A stretch of 64,000 nucleotides of DNA from Pseudomonas sp. MIACH (lineage in GTDB: Bacteria > Pseudomonadota > Gammaproteobacteria > Pseudomonadales > Pseudomonadaceae), in assembly GCF_001269925.1 (NCBI RefSeq), contig NZ_LHVO01000061.1, forward strand, positions 1 to 64,000. Reading direction: 5' to 3'. Both the position numbers and the translations under genes were made by a program. Under the pieces are notes generated by a model that saw only the letters and a program-made list of their open reading frames with translations, ran no database searches and was not told where the DNA came from. Below, piece by piece: positions 8,732 to 17,053 of the stretch; position 1 is the stretch's first letter; the number at the start of each line of letters is the position of its first letter.

Positions 8732-9576
8732 GGCGCCGTCAGCGCGGTGTCGCGTTGCTGAGCGTGTTGCTGGTGATGAGCCTGGCGTTGTTATTGACGG
8801 CGGGCATGCTGCGCAGCCATCACCTGATGCTGCAAAGCAGCGCGCGCCAGCTGCACCAGTTGCAGCTTCGGCAATGGGCACTGGCGGCGGAGGCCTGGGC
8901 CAAGGTGACCCTGGCGGCCAACGTCGACCTGCCGCAGAAGGTGCATCCAGGCCAGGACTGGGCCCATCTGCGTTGGCCTTTCGAGACCGACGGCGCGCAG
9001 GTCCGCGTGCATATCGAAGACCTCTGCGGCCGATTCAACATCAATGCGTTGCTGGGTGAAGGGCAAGTGGATGAGGTGGTCCGGCAGCGCTGGTCACACT
9101 TGCTCGACTCCCTGGCACTGCCCGCGTTGGAGCTGTCGGCCAACGCTACCGTGCAGGAGCTGAGCCAGTTACGTGTGTTGCCGGGCATCAGTCACGAATT
9201 CCTGCGCAGGCTGGAGCCCTGGGTGGCGGTGTTGCCCAGGGATGCCGCGTTGAATATCAACACCGCACCGGCACCGGTGCTGGCGGCGCTTGAGGGCATG
9301 TCCATGGCGACCGCCGAAGCGTTGATCAAACAACGTCCCGACGACGGTTATGCCAGCGCCCAGGCATTTACCCATGACCCGTTGGTCGCCGGCCTGGGGC
9401 TCAGCAGCCAGGGGCTCGGCATCGGCTGTCGCTGGTTTCGCGTGAGTGTCGATGTGCGCCAGGGCACCAGCCAACTGCGTATGGCCAGCGAAGTTGAACA
9501 TGAGCGCAAGACCGGGCGTTGGCGTGTGGTGCAGCGACGTTTCCTACCTCCGACTTCAAGTGAGATCGCTTTATGA
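8728..9576 (+). CDS. gspK: Type II secretion minor pseudopilin GspK
   Basis: Large minor pseudopilin that caps the GspI-J-K tip, 282 aa. Prepilin site 'RRRQRG' before 'VALLSVLLVMSLALLLTA'. Position 5 is Ser, not Glu, as is normal for GspK. The central 'FNINALLGEG' and 'LNINTAPAPVLAALEGM' are the helix-hairpin-like GspK signatures. ATG overlaps the gspJ stop and the stop overlaps gspL. Confidence 0.94.
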   Translation: MRRRQRGVALLSVLLVMSLALLLTAGMLRSHHLMLQSSARQLHQLQLRQWALAAEAWAKVTLAANVDLPQKVHPGQDWAHLRWPFETDGAQVRVHIEDLCGRFNINALLGEGQVDEVVRQRWSHLLDSLALPALELSANATVQELSQLRVLPGISHEFLRRLEPWVAVLPRDAALNINTAPAPVLAALEGMSMATAEALIKQRPDDGYASAQAFTHDPLVAGLGLSSQGLGIGCRWFRVSVDVRQGTSQLRMASEVEHERKTGRWRVVQRRFLPPTSSEIAL

Positions 9577-10670
9577 AAACCTGGCTTCATTTGAGCCCCG
9601 AAGGTCTCGTCGCGCCCTCTGCCCAGTGGCCCTGCTGCCTGTGGCGGGCTCCGGGTGACAATCAACGGATGGCGTTGATCGAGGCGGCGCAGAGCCTGGC
9701 AGGGCAACCAGTCCATCTGTTGCTGCCGATGGAGATGTGCAGTGCGTTGCGTACTGAACCCTGGCCGTCAAAACGACGACCGAGTGCCCAGGCGATTGCC
9801 TTCGCGATTGAGGCGCAACTGGGTGAAGACCTGGATGGGGTGCATGTGTGTGTCGGCAGTCGTGACCGCAAGGGGGGGTATCCGGCGCTCGTCACCGATA
9901 AAGCGCGTTTCACCGCACTGCTGCAGTTAATGGTGGCGTTGGGTATTCAAGTGGTCAGCGTGCAGGTGGATGCCGATCTATTGCCCGACGACAGCGCGGC
10001 CGCCATCCGCTGGTACGACCGCCGCGTGGTGGGCGGCAATGTGCGCCTGGCACTTGGCGAGCAGGCGCTCAAGGCGCTTGAACCCTTGCTCGCCGAGCCG
10101 GTGGACTGGCTGGATGAGCCCGCCAGCCTGCTACTGATCGAAGCGGCATTGTGGGGCGGGCGCGGCGACTCCATCGACATGTTGCAAGGTGAGTTCGGGC
10201 GAGCCCGGCGAGCCTGGCCGTGGTCAACCGTTATCCTCGCGGCGAGCCTGATTTTTATCCTGGATGTGAGCTTCAAGCAGGCGCGTATCCATACACTCAA
10301 CGAGCAGGCGCGACAGCTGCATGAGCAAAGTCTGCAGCGTTTTCAAGCGCTGTACCCACAGCAGACCCGTATCGTCGACCTCCGGGCCCAGCTCGATGCC
10401 ATGCAGGCGCAAGGGGCGAATGCGCCAACCACAGCGCTTGCACGTTTGGTCCGCCTGACCGAGCAGGTGATCGGCGGTGGGGATATCGATGTACAACGCA
10501 TTGATTTTCGTGCCGGCGATGGCTGGAAGGTGCAATTGACGGCGGCCAGCTTCAACGCCTTGGAACAACTGCGTGAGCGTGGGCAGCAGAGCGGCATGCC
10601 AGTGCGCATCGGCAGTGCCAGCAAGGACGGGAACCGGGTTCAGGCGGTGTTGATGCTGGAGGAGTCATGA
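9573..10670 (+). CDS. gspL: Type II secretion platform protein GspL
   Basis: Couples GspE to the inner-membrane platform. The 365 aa comprise a cytoplasmic actin-like region (about 1-205), one membrane segment ('WPWSTVILAASLIFILDV', about 213-230), a coiled segment and a small periplasmic ferredoxin-like domain. The sequence is divergent, as usual for GspL; position in the operon supports the call. It starts in the ATGA overlap with gspK. Confidence 0.9.
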   Translation: MKTWLHLSPEGLVAPSAQWPCCLWRAPGDNQRMALIEAAQSLAGQPVHLLLPMEMCSALRTEPWPSKRRPSAQAIAFAIEAQLGEDLDGVHVCVGSRDRKGGYPALVTDKARFTALLQLMVALGIQVVSVQVDADLLPDDSAAAIRWYDRRVVGGNVRLALGEQALKALEPLLAEPVDWLDEPASLLLIEAALWGGRGDSIDMLQGEFGRARRAWPWSTVILAASLIFILDVSFKQARIHTLNEQARQLHEQSLQRFQALYPQQTRIVDLRAQLDAMQAQGANAPTTALARLVRLTEQVIGGGDIDVQRIDFRAGDGWKVQLTAASFNALEQLRERGQQSGMPVRIGSASKDGNRVQAVLMLEES

Positions 10671-11116
10671 TGAACGCGCGGGTTAAGTCAGTGCTCCAGG
10701 CCTGGAAAGGCCTCAGCGCGCGGGAACGTTACCTGCTCACTGGCATGGCGTTGCTGGTGCTTGGCGGACTGTCCTATGCATGGCTGTGGCAGCCCACCCA
10801 ACAACGCTTGGTCGTTGCCGAGCGCCATTATCAGCAGCAACTGGCCCTCGCACGGCGCGTGCAGAGCGCCCAACCGCAACCCTCGGCGACGGTTTCTACC
10901 CAGCCATTGGCTGCACGTATCAGCGCGCGAGCGGCGGCGGCAGGCCTGGACATTCAACAAATGGACGTCGACAGCGACCAGGTGCGCATTACCCTCCTCG
11001 CCGACGCGCACAGACTGCTGGACTGGCTCGCCGACCTGGAGCGTGAAGGTATTGCCCTGCACGTGTTGAGTCTGGAAAAGCGCGACCAGCAGCTCGAAGC
11101 ACGCGTATTGCTCTAG
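10667..11116 (+). CDS. gspM: Type II secretion platform protein GspM
   Basis: Last gene of the operon; 149 aa with one membrane segment ('LTGMALLVLGGLSYAWLW', about residues 25-42) and a small periplasmic domain that pairs with GspL. Tandem ATGs at 10667 and 10670 are both usable; the first overlaps the gspL stop. No gspN, gspO or gspS follows. Confidence 0.9.
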   Translation: MMNARVKSVLQAWKGLSARERYLLTGMALLVLGGLSYAWLWQPTQQRLVVAERHYQQQLALARRVQSAQPQPSATVSTQPLAARISARAAAAGLDIQQMDVDSDQVRITLLADAHRLLDWLADLEREGIALHVLSLEKRDQQLEARVLL

Positions 11117-11146
11117 GGCTCGCGTGCCGACGCACGGTCTATCGAT

Positions 11147-11188
11147 GAGATGGCTTTACGCGCTTACGTCGCCATCTCGGTAGTTTTT
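11147..11188 (+). terminator. possible terminator after gspM
   Basis: An 8-bp perfect stem (11147-11154 with 11171-11178) has a 16-base loop, and a T run follows a few bases later. It is plausible as the end of the gsp operon, though the loop is long. Confidence 0.45.
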
Positions 11189-11281
11189 GGGATTTTTCCT
11201 ACGGTGTTAGGGAGGCGTTTCGTCAAGAATCCGCCGCGAATTTACTCGCCGGATAAGTGTTAATTGACAGGTGTTAGCGAA

Positions 11282-11971
11282 ATGAAAACTTCTGATTATT
11301 CGATCAGCCAGAAACTCCTGCATTGGGTCTCGGCTGTGATCATCCTTTGGTCACTGTTGTCTGGTTTTTATGTGGCCGTATTTACCGTCCCCGCTTCGGT
11401 CAAGGCGTGGGTGGGGTTCTTTAATGTGTCGTTGACCACGTTGTACATCCCGGTATTTGTCCTACGGGTGTATTGCTCCTTCTCTCACGGCCTGGATTTT
11501 TCCATCCGGCGCTCGCTGCAGGAGTACATGGCGCTATTGGTTCACAAGGCCATGTATCTGGTGTTGGCAGTGGTATTGGTGACCGGTGTGCTGATGATGG
11601 ATCGGCCGATCAATGTCTTTAACCTGTTCTCCATTGCGTCGTTCGAAAGCGATCCGGCGGCCATCGCCTGGTACACCCAGGTGCACGTAGGGTCGTGCGC
11701 GCTGTTGTTGCTGATGCTGGTCTTGCATATCGGCGCGGTGGTATTGCATGAACGGCGTGGCAAGCGGGTGATGGCGCGGATGTCGTTCAAGGTACAGAGC
11801 CTTGAGACGACGCGTCCTCAGGTGCGCGCGAGGGGCGGCAACTTGGCCAGCTTCAACGCCACCAGCAACGCGCCCAGCAACAACGCCACGATAAAGGCGC
11901 CAATTCCGTTCCACCCGGCAAAGTGCCAGAAGAACCCGCCCGCCGTGCCGGCAATACTCGACCCGGCGTAG
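11282..11971 (+). CDS. Cytochrome b561 family protein, 3' end extended
   Basis: Four-helix di-haem b membrane protein of the CybB type, thought to move electrons from quinol. Haem-ligand histidines are visible in 'SQKLLHWVSA', 'LLVHKAMYL' and 'YTQVHVG...LVLHIGAV'. Family members end shortly after helix 4, here near 'RRGKRVMARM'. This copy runs on for about 55 residues of low-complexity tail, and the tail is the antisense of the 3' end of the convergent MFS gene (154-base overlap). This suggests loss of the original stop. The ATG at 11282 is preferred to the TTG at 11264. No terminator lies between the two genes. Confidence 0.85.
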   Translation: MKTSDYSISQKLLHWVSAVIILWSLLSGFYVAVFTVPASVKAWVGFFNVSLTTLYIPVFVLRVYCSFSHGLDFSIRRSLQEYMALLVHKAMYLVLAVVLVTGVLMMDRPINVFNLFSIASFESDPAAIAWYTQVHVGSCALLLLMLVLHIGAVVLHERRGKRVMARMSFKVQSLETTRPQVRARGGNLASFNATSNAPSNNATIKAPIPFHPAKCQKNPPAVPAILDPA

Positions 11972-13086
11972 TAGCAGAACAGATAGAGCGATGACGCCTG
12001 CCCCTTGGCCTTGACCGCGCGGCGACCGATCCAGCTGCTGGCCACCGAGTGGGCGCCGAAGAAGCCGAAGGTGAAGATCAACATGCCCGGCACCACCAGC
12101 CACAGTGGGGTAAGCAGGGTCAGGGCCATGCCGGCGAGCATCAGCACGATGGTGGCCCACAGTACGCGGCGGCGGCCGAGGCGGTCAGCGAGGGAGCCGA
12201 TTTTCGCCGAGCTGTAGATGCCCGAGAGGTACACCAGCGACAGCAGGCCGACCACGGCCTGGCTCAGGTCATACGGATCGGCCAGCAAGCGATAGCCGAT
12301 GTAGTTGAACAGCGTCACAAACGCGCCCATCAGCAGGAAGGCTTCAAGGAACAGCCACGGCAGGCCCGCGTCCTTGAAATGCATGACGAAGCCATCCACC
12401 AGGCTGCGGGGCTTTAGGCTGCTGGCGCGGAAGTTGCGCGATTCGGGGAGGATCTTCCAGAACACCGTGGCGGCGATCAGCGCCAGGGCGCCGATGATCA
12501 GCATTGCGGTGTGCCAACTGACGAAGTCGATCAGTACGCCAATGATCAGGCGCCCGCTCATGCCACCGATGGCGTTGCCGCCGATGTACAGGCCCATCGC
12601 CAGGCCGATGTGCTGGGGGTGGATCTCTTCGCTCAGGTACGTCATCGCCACGGCAGCCAGGCCGCTCAGGGACAGGCCCACCAGCGCACGCATCAGCAGG
12701 ATCCCTTCCCAGGACGGCATCAAGCCGCTGGCGATGGTCGCCAGCGCGGCGCAGAACAACGCGGCGACCATCACCGGCTTGCGCCCCAGGGTGTCGGAAA
12801 TCGGCCCGGTAATCAGTAAACCCAGTGCCAGCATCGCCGTGGACACGGACAGGATCAGACTGCTCTGCGCCGCATTGATCGAAAACTCGTGGGACAGCGC
12901 CGGCATCATCGGCTGCACGCAATACAGCAGGGCAAACGTGGCAAAGCCGCCGGAGAACAGCGCCAGCACCGTGCGCATGAACATCGGTGTGCCTTTTTCG
13001 ATGTACGCGTCATTGAGCTGCGCTACCACCTCATCCAGGGCGGTAGGTGGGACTTCTTGGGCGAGTGGAGCGACAGCAGATTTCAC
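11818..13086 (-). CDS. MFS transporter, YnfM-like
   Basis: Proton-driven exporter with 12 predicted membrane helices, 422 aa. Family signs are 'FSGGFATFALLYCVQPMMP' in helix 1, 'GPISDTLGRKPVMVAALFC' (motif A) and 'IGSLADRLGRRRVLW' in the middle loop. Start GTG 13086 has GAGG upstream in the coding strand. An in-frame ATG at 13161 lies in the promoter region. It is divergent from a LysR gene, the same arrangement as E. coli ynfM/ynfL, so the LysR protein probably controls it. Substrate unknown. Confidence 0.88.
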   Translation of the reverse strand: MKSAVAPLAQEVPPTALDEVVAQLNDAYIEKGTPMFMRTVLALFSGGFATFALLYCVQPMMPALSHEFSINAAQSSLILSVSTAMLALGLLITGPISDTLGRKPVMVAALFCAALATIASGLMPSWEGILLMRALVGLSLSGLAAVAMTYLSEEIHPQHIGLAMGLYIGGNAIGGMSGRLIIGVLIDFVSWHTAMLIIGALALIAATVFWKILPESRNFRASSLKPRSLVDGFVMHFKDAGLPWLFLEAFLLMGAFVTLFNYIGYRLLADPYDLSQAVVGLLSLVYLSGIYSSAKIGSLADRLGRRRVLWATIVLMLAGMALTLLTPLWLVVPGMLIFTFGFFGAHSVASSWIGRRAVKAKGQASSLYLFCYYAGSSIAGTAGGFFWHFAGWNGIGAFIVALLLGALLVALKLAKLPPLART

Positions 13087-13129
13087 GGGGACCTCGGGGA
13101 GGGAAAGCCTGCCAGGACCGGCAATGGAA

Positions 13130-13157
13130 AAAGAATATAGCTGCCTAATGATTCTTT
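13130..13157. promoter_or_regulatory. candidate LysR operator between MFS and LysR genes
   Basis: A 7-bp inverted repeat, AAAGAAT and ATTCTTT, separated by 14 bases, lies in the 123-bp divergent region. This position suits a LysR-type binding site. It is a candidate from symmetry alone. Confidence 0.35.
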
Positions 13158-13209
13158 CCAATATATTGTTCGACCCGTTTGATAGCTTTTACGACCTAAT
13201 GAGGCTGGC

Positions 13210-14103
13210 ATGGAACTACGTCACCTGCGGTACTTCATTGCCGTTGCCGAAGAACTGCACTTTGGCCGCGCCGCGCAGGTGCTGGGCATCTCGCAACCGC
13301 CGTTGAGCCAGCAGATCCAGGCGCTGGAGCAGGAGGTGGGCGCGCGCTTGTTTGAGCGTACCAATCGTCGGGTCGAGCTGAGCGAGGCCGGGCGCCTGTT
13401 CCTGCACGAGGCGCGGCTGGTGCTGGCCCAGGTCGACAAGGCGGCAGACGTGGCGCGTCGTGCGCAGTTGGGGGAACTGGGCGAATTGAAGATTGGCTTC
13501 ACCTCGTCGGCGCCGTTCAACTCCACGATTCCGCAGGCGATCTTCGCGTTTCGCCAAGCCTTCCCGGCGGTGCACCTGAACCTGCAGGAAATGAGCAGCA
13601 CCGAAGTGGCCGAATCGCTGGTGGATGAGTCGATCCAGGTTGGGCTGATGCGTCCGCTGCCGCTGCCGGACTCATTGAATGTGATTGAGCTGATGCGTGA
13701 ACCGCTGGTTGCCGTATTAAACGCTGACCACCCCTTAGTGGAGGGCAGTGAACGTGGCCTGCACCTGGCGCAACTGGCGCAGGAACCGTTTGTATTTTTC
13801 CCTCGCACCTACGGCAGTGGCCTGTACGCCCAACTGCTCAATCTGGCCCGTGATGCCGGCTTCAGCCCGCACTTCGCCCAGGAAGCGGGGGAGGCGATGA
13901 CGATTATCGGGTTGGTGGCGGCGGGCTTGGGCGTGTCGGTGCTGCCGGCGTCGTACCAACGGATACGAATCGATGGCGTGGTCTATCGCACCTTGTTGGA
14001 TCAGGAGGCAGTGACGGCGGTATGGCTGGTGCAGCGCAAAGGCGCACAAACGCCGATGGCGCAGGCGTTTGTGGAGTTGTTGACGCGCAAGGCGGTGCAA
14101 TAA
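13210..14103 (+). CDS. LysR family transcriptional regulator
   Basis: 297 aa. N-terminal winged helix-turn-helix ('FGRAAQVLGISQPPLSQQIQ', residues about 18-37) and C-terminal periplasmic-binding-like effector domain. It is divergent from the MFS exporter and is the likely local regulator. The effector molecule cannot be told from sequence. Confidence 0.92.
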   Translation: MELRHLRYFIAVAEELHFGRAAQVLGISQPPLSQQIQALEQEVGARLFERTNRRVELSEAGRLFLHEARLVLAQVDKAADVARRAQLGELGELKIGFTSSAPFNSTIPQAIFAFRQAFPAVHLNLQEMSSTEVAESLVDESIQVGLMRPLPLPDSLNVIELMREPLVAVLNADHPLVEGSERGLHLAQLAQEPFVFFPRTYGSGLYAQLLNLARDAGFSPHFAQEAGEAMTIIGLVAAGLGVSVLPASYQRIRIDGVVYRTLLDQEAVTAVWLVQRKGAQTPMAQAFVELLTRKAVQ

Positions 14104-14120
14104 CTCACCGCCAACGGGCT

Positions 14121-14148
14121 CTCTGTGGCAAGCCCGCTCGCCACAGAG
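14121..14148. repeat. REP palindrome (gcgag/ggcttgcc type)
   Basis: Inverted arms 14121-14128 and 14141-14148 enclose the REP core 'aagcccgctcg'. It lies between the convergent lysR and APE-terminal lipoprotein genes and probably also ends transcripts. Confidence 0.85.
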
Positions 14149-14167
14149 GATGTGCCCGGCCTTGGTT

Positions 14168-14614
14168 TTACTTCGACGTTCCCGTCTGCTCAAACAACTG
14201 CGCTGCTGACCCTGCCTCACCACTCACGCCATTGCTGCGCAATCCCGCCATGATGTCGCTGTCCAGATTGTTCACCCAGCGGTTGTAGTTGCGATGGATC
14301 TTGCCGTCCTTGTAGCCCAACTCGCGGCTGTCGCGGTAGGTGATGGCGTAGCTGTTGCGGGTGTAGCGGATGTCGATGGCCGCGTAGTACTGGTTGCGCA
14401 CGGTGATTTCGGCCTGTACCAGTTGCGGGCTCAGGCGTTGCACGGTCCAATCGCGTTTTTGCAGGGCGTTGACGATCACCTTTTTCATTTTTTCTTCGCT
14501 GACCTGAGCGTCGGCCGGCAGGTCGTGCTGGGTGTTGAGGACCGGCTTGCTGGTGCAGCCGGCGGTGACCAGTAGGGCCAGGGTGATCAGGGTGACGCGT
14601 AGCAAGGAAGACAT
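14168..14614 (-). CDS. Putative lipoprotein at the end of the APE operon
   Basis: 148-aa lipoprotein. The signal peptide ends in the lipobox 'LVTAGC', so Cys is lipidated. The rest is a compact domain with 'KMKKVIVNALQKRDWTVQ' and 'YYAAIDIRYTRNSYAITYRD'. I do not recognise a characterised family. It is the last gene of the aryl-polyene operon, 26 bases after the ketosynthase gene, so an envelope role in polyene delivery is inferred. Confidence 0.8.
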   Translation of the reverse strand: MSSLLRVTLITLALLVTAGCTSKPVLNTQHDLPADAQVSEEKMKKVIVNALQKRDWTVQRLSPQLVQAEITVRNQYYAAIDIRYTRNSYAITYRDSRELGYKDGKIHRNYNRWVNNLDSDIMAGLRSNGVSGEAGSAAQLFEQTGTSK

Positions 14615-14640
14615 TCCGTATTCTCCAATCGATTAAAAAG

Positions 14641-15867
14641 TCAGGACCAGCGGCGGAAGATCAACGAAGTGTTGACGCCGCCAAAGGCAAAGTTGTTGTT
14701 CATCACGTAGTCGTGGTGCATCTCGCGAAATTCACCCTGCAGGTAATCCAGCTCGCCGCATTGCGGGTCGACTGAGTCCAGGTTGAAGGTGTGTACGTAC
14801 TGGTCGCGGTTCATCATCTCGATGCTGAACCACGACTCCAGCGCCCCGCACGCACCCAAGGTATGGCCGAGGAAGCTTTTCTGCGAGCTGATGGGCATGC
14901 GGCTGCCGAACAGGCTGCTGGTGGCCTGGGTTTCGGCGATGTCGCCCTGGTCGGTGGCGGTGCCGTGACCGTTTACGTAGCCAATGGCGGCAGGCTCCAG
15001 GCCCGCATCTTCCAGGGCCAGTTCCATGGCGCGGCGCATGGTTTTCTGTTCCGGACGGGTGGTGTGCTGGCCGTCGGCATTGCTGCCGAAACCGACGATC
15101 TCGGCATGGATATGCGCACCCCGCGCCAGTGCGTGCTCCAGCTCTTCGAGCACCAGCATGCCGCCGCCTTCGCCGATCACCAGGCCATCGCGGCCGCTGT
15201 CGTAGGGGCGTGGGCTGGTTTGCGGTGCATCGTTCTTCAGGCTGGTGGCGTAGAGCGCGTCAAACACCATGGCTTCGGTGGGGCACAGTTCTTCGGCGCC
15301 GCCGGCAAGCATCAACGGCAGGCGGCCGAACTTGATCGCCTCGTAGGCATAGCCGATGCCTTGGCTGCCGCTGGTGCACGCACTGGACGTGGGGATCAGC
15401 CGCCCGGTCAGGCCAAAGAAGATGCTGATATTCGCCGCCGTGGTGTGGGGCATCATGCGCACGTAGGAGTTGGCATTGAGCCCCTCGGCCACCGAGTTCA
15501 GCAGCATATTGCCGAAGGCCTTGATCTCGTCGGTGCTGCCGGTGGATGAGCCGCAAGCGACGCCCATGCGCCCGTCCTTGATCGACTCGTCACCGAGTAA
15601 ACCCGCGTCCTGCAACGCCTGCTCCGCCGCCCACACCGCCAGGCGCGAGACGCGGCCCATGCTGCGCAGCTGCTTGCGGGTCCAGTGGGCGGGCACGACG
15701 AAGTCGTCGATCGGCCCGGCCAGGCGCGTGTTCAGTTCGGTAAAACGCTCCCACTCGTCCATGCGCCGGATGCCGCTGCGGTTGGCGCGAAAGTTGGCCG
15801 AGATCGTCTCCCAGTCACTGCCCAGGGAGGTCATGCCGGCCATGCCGGTAACGACGACGCGCTTCAT
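14641..15867 (-). CDS. apeR: Beta-ketoacyl-ACP synthase (APE, ApeR-like)
   Basis: FabF-type condensing enzyme, 408 aa. Catalytic Cys in 'TSSACTSGSQG', His in 'NGHGTATDQGD' and His in 'SFLGHTLGACGA' are all present. In described APE systems ApeR is the KS that works without a CLF, probably in initiation or early elongation. The ATG shares a base with the stop of the upstream reductase gene (TGATG). Symbol assigned by gene order relative to characterised APE clusters. Confidence 0.88.
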   Translation of the reverse strand: MKRVVVTGMAGMTSLGSDWETISANFRANRSGIRRMDEWERFTELNTRLAGPIDDFVVPAHWTRKQLRSMGRVSRLAVWAAEQALQDAGLLGDESIKDGRMGVACGSSTGSTDEIKAFGNMLLNSVAEGLNANSYVRMMPHTTAANISIFFGLTGRLIPTSSACTSGSQGIGYAYEAIKFGRLPLMLAGGAEELCPTEAMVFDALYATSLKNDAPQTSPRPYDSGRDGLVIGEGGGMLVLEELEHALARGAHIHAEIVGFGSNADGQHTTRPEQKTMRRAMELALEDAGLEPAAIGYVNGHGTATDQGDIAETQATSSLFGSRMPISSQKSFLGHTLGACGALESWFSIEMMNRDQYVHTFNLDSVDPQCGELDYLQGEFREMHHDYVMNNNFAFGGVNTSLIFRRWS

Positions 15868-16595
15868 CAGCACAGGCCTCCGTTCACGGCCAAAACCTGG
15901 CGCGTGATATAGCCGGCTTCGGCCGACATCAGGAAATTCACCGCGCCGGCAACTTCCTCCGGGGTGCCCATGCGTTGCGCCGGGATCATCTTCATCAGTT
16001 CTTCCACCGGTACGTTTTCATCCAGCATGGCGGTGTCGATCAAACCGGGGGCGACGCAGTTGACGGTGATCTTGCGCTTGCCCAACTCGATAGCCAGGGC
16101 CTTGGCCGCGCCGATCAGGCCGGCCTTGGAGGCGCTGTAATTGACCTGGCCACGGTTGCCGATCAACCCCGACACCGAGGTGATGCAGACGATACGCCCG
16201 GCCGCGCGACGACGAATCATCGGCATCATCACCGGGTGCAGCACGTTGTAGAAACCATCGAGGTTGGTGCGCATCACCACGTCCCAATCGTCCTCCGACA
16301 AGGCCGGGAAGGCGCCGTCGCGGGTCAGGCCGGCGTTGAGTACCACGCCGTAATAAGCCCCGTGTTGCTCCACGTCGGCTTCAAGGATTTGCTTGCACGC
16401 GGCGCGGTCCGCCACGTCGAATTGCAGCACCCGCGCCTGGCGGCCCAAGGCCTCGATCTCGACCTGTACCGCGCAGGCTTCGGCGTGACCGCTGCGGCAA
16501 TGCAGCACGATGTCATGCCCGGCCTGGGCCAGGCGCAGGGCAATGGCGCGGCCGATGCCACGGCTGGAGCCGGTGACCAGTACGGATTCAGTCAT
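15867..16595 (-). CDS. apeQ: 3-oxoacyl-ACP reductase (APE, ApeQ-like)
   Basis: FabG-type short-chain dehydrogenase, 242 aa. NADPH-binding 'TGSSRGIGRAIALRLAQAG', 'NAG' motif, and catalytic Ser/Tyr/Lys in 'VSGLIGNRGQVNYSASKAG'. It reduces the beta-keto group in each polyene extension cycle. It overlaps both neighbours, consistent with a coupled KS-KR-DH block. Confidence 0.92.
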   Translation of the reverse strand: MTESVLVTGSSRGIGRAIALRLAQAGHDIVLHCRSGHAEACAVQVEIEALGRQARVLQFDVADRAACKQILEADVEQHGAYYGVVLNAGLTRDGAFPALSEDDWDVVMRTNLDGFYNVLHPVMMPMIRRRAAGRIVCITSVSGLIGNRGQVNYSASKAGLIGAAKALAIELGKRKITVNCVAPGLIDTAMLDENVPVEELMKMIPAQRMGTPEEVAGAVNFLMSAEAGYITRQVLAVNGGLC

Positions 16596-17053
16596 GGCGT
16601 TTCGTCCTTCGATTCATCTAAATAGTTGGCCGCCTGGGGCGGTCGAAATACATTCAGTCGTGCGCTGGCCTGGATACCGTCACCGGTCAGGTGGCATTCG
16701 AACACACCCATGCCGTTGTCGTCTTCCAGGGAGCGCAGGCCGTGGATGCGCAGCTCGGCGCCCGCCGGGAAGTGCTCCACATTGCACTCGAACTTACGTG
16801 TGCCGAGCAGGAAGCCCAGTTCCACCGCTTCACCCTTTTGACGCGCGCGGCAGCCGGCATAGGCAGCGACGCTCTGCGCCATCAGCTCGATCCCGACCCA
16901 CGCCGGCAGGCTGCCGTCAGGGCGGTTGAACAGGCCGCCAGGCTTGACGGTGATAAGGGTGTGGATCTGCTCTTCATCGAACGACAGTACCTGGTCGATC
17001 AGGATCATGTCGCCCGCATGGGGCAGCAGTTCGGCGAGTGGCCAATCGGTCAT
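16592..17053 (-). CDS. apeP: 3-hydroxyacyl-ACP dehydratase (APE, ApeP-like)
   Basis: Hotdog-fold dehydratase of FabA/FabZ type, 153 aa, starting 'MTDWPLAELLPHAGDMILID'. The 'PHAGDM' region is the usual FabZ-like His motif, and 'LPAWVGIELMAQSVAAYAG' is the hotdog helix with the acidic residue. It forms the double bonds of the polyene. ATG 17053 overlaps the upstream KS stop. A longer upstream reading frame lies inside the KS gene and is not real. Confidence 0.88.
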   Translation of the reverse strand: MTDWPLAELLPHAGDMILIDQVLSFDEEQIHTLITVKPGGLFNRPDGSLPAWVGIELMAQSVAAYAGCRARQKGEAVELGFLLGTRKFECNVEHFPAGAELRIHGLRSLEDDNGMGVFECHLTGDGIQASARLNVFRPPQAANYLDESKDETP

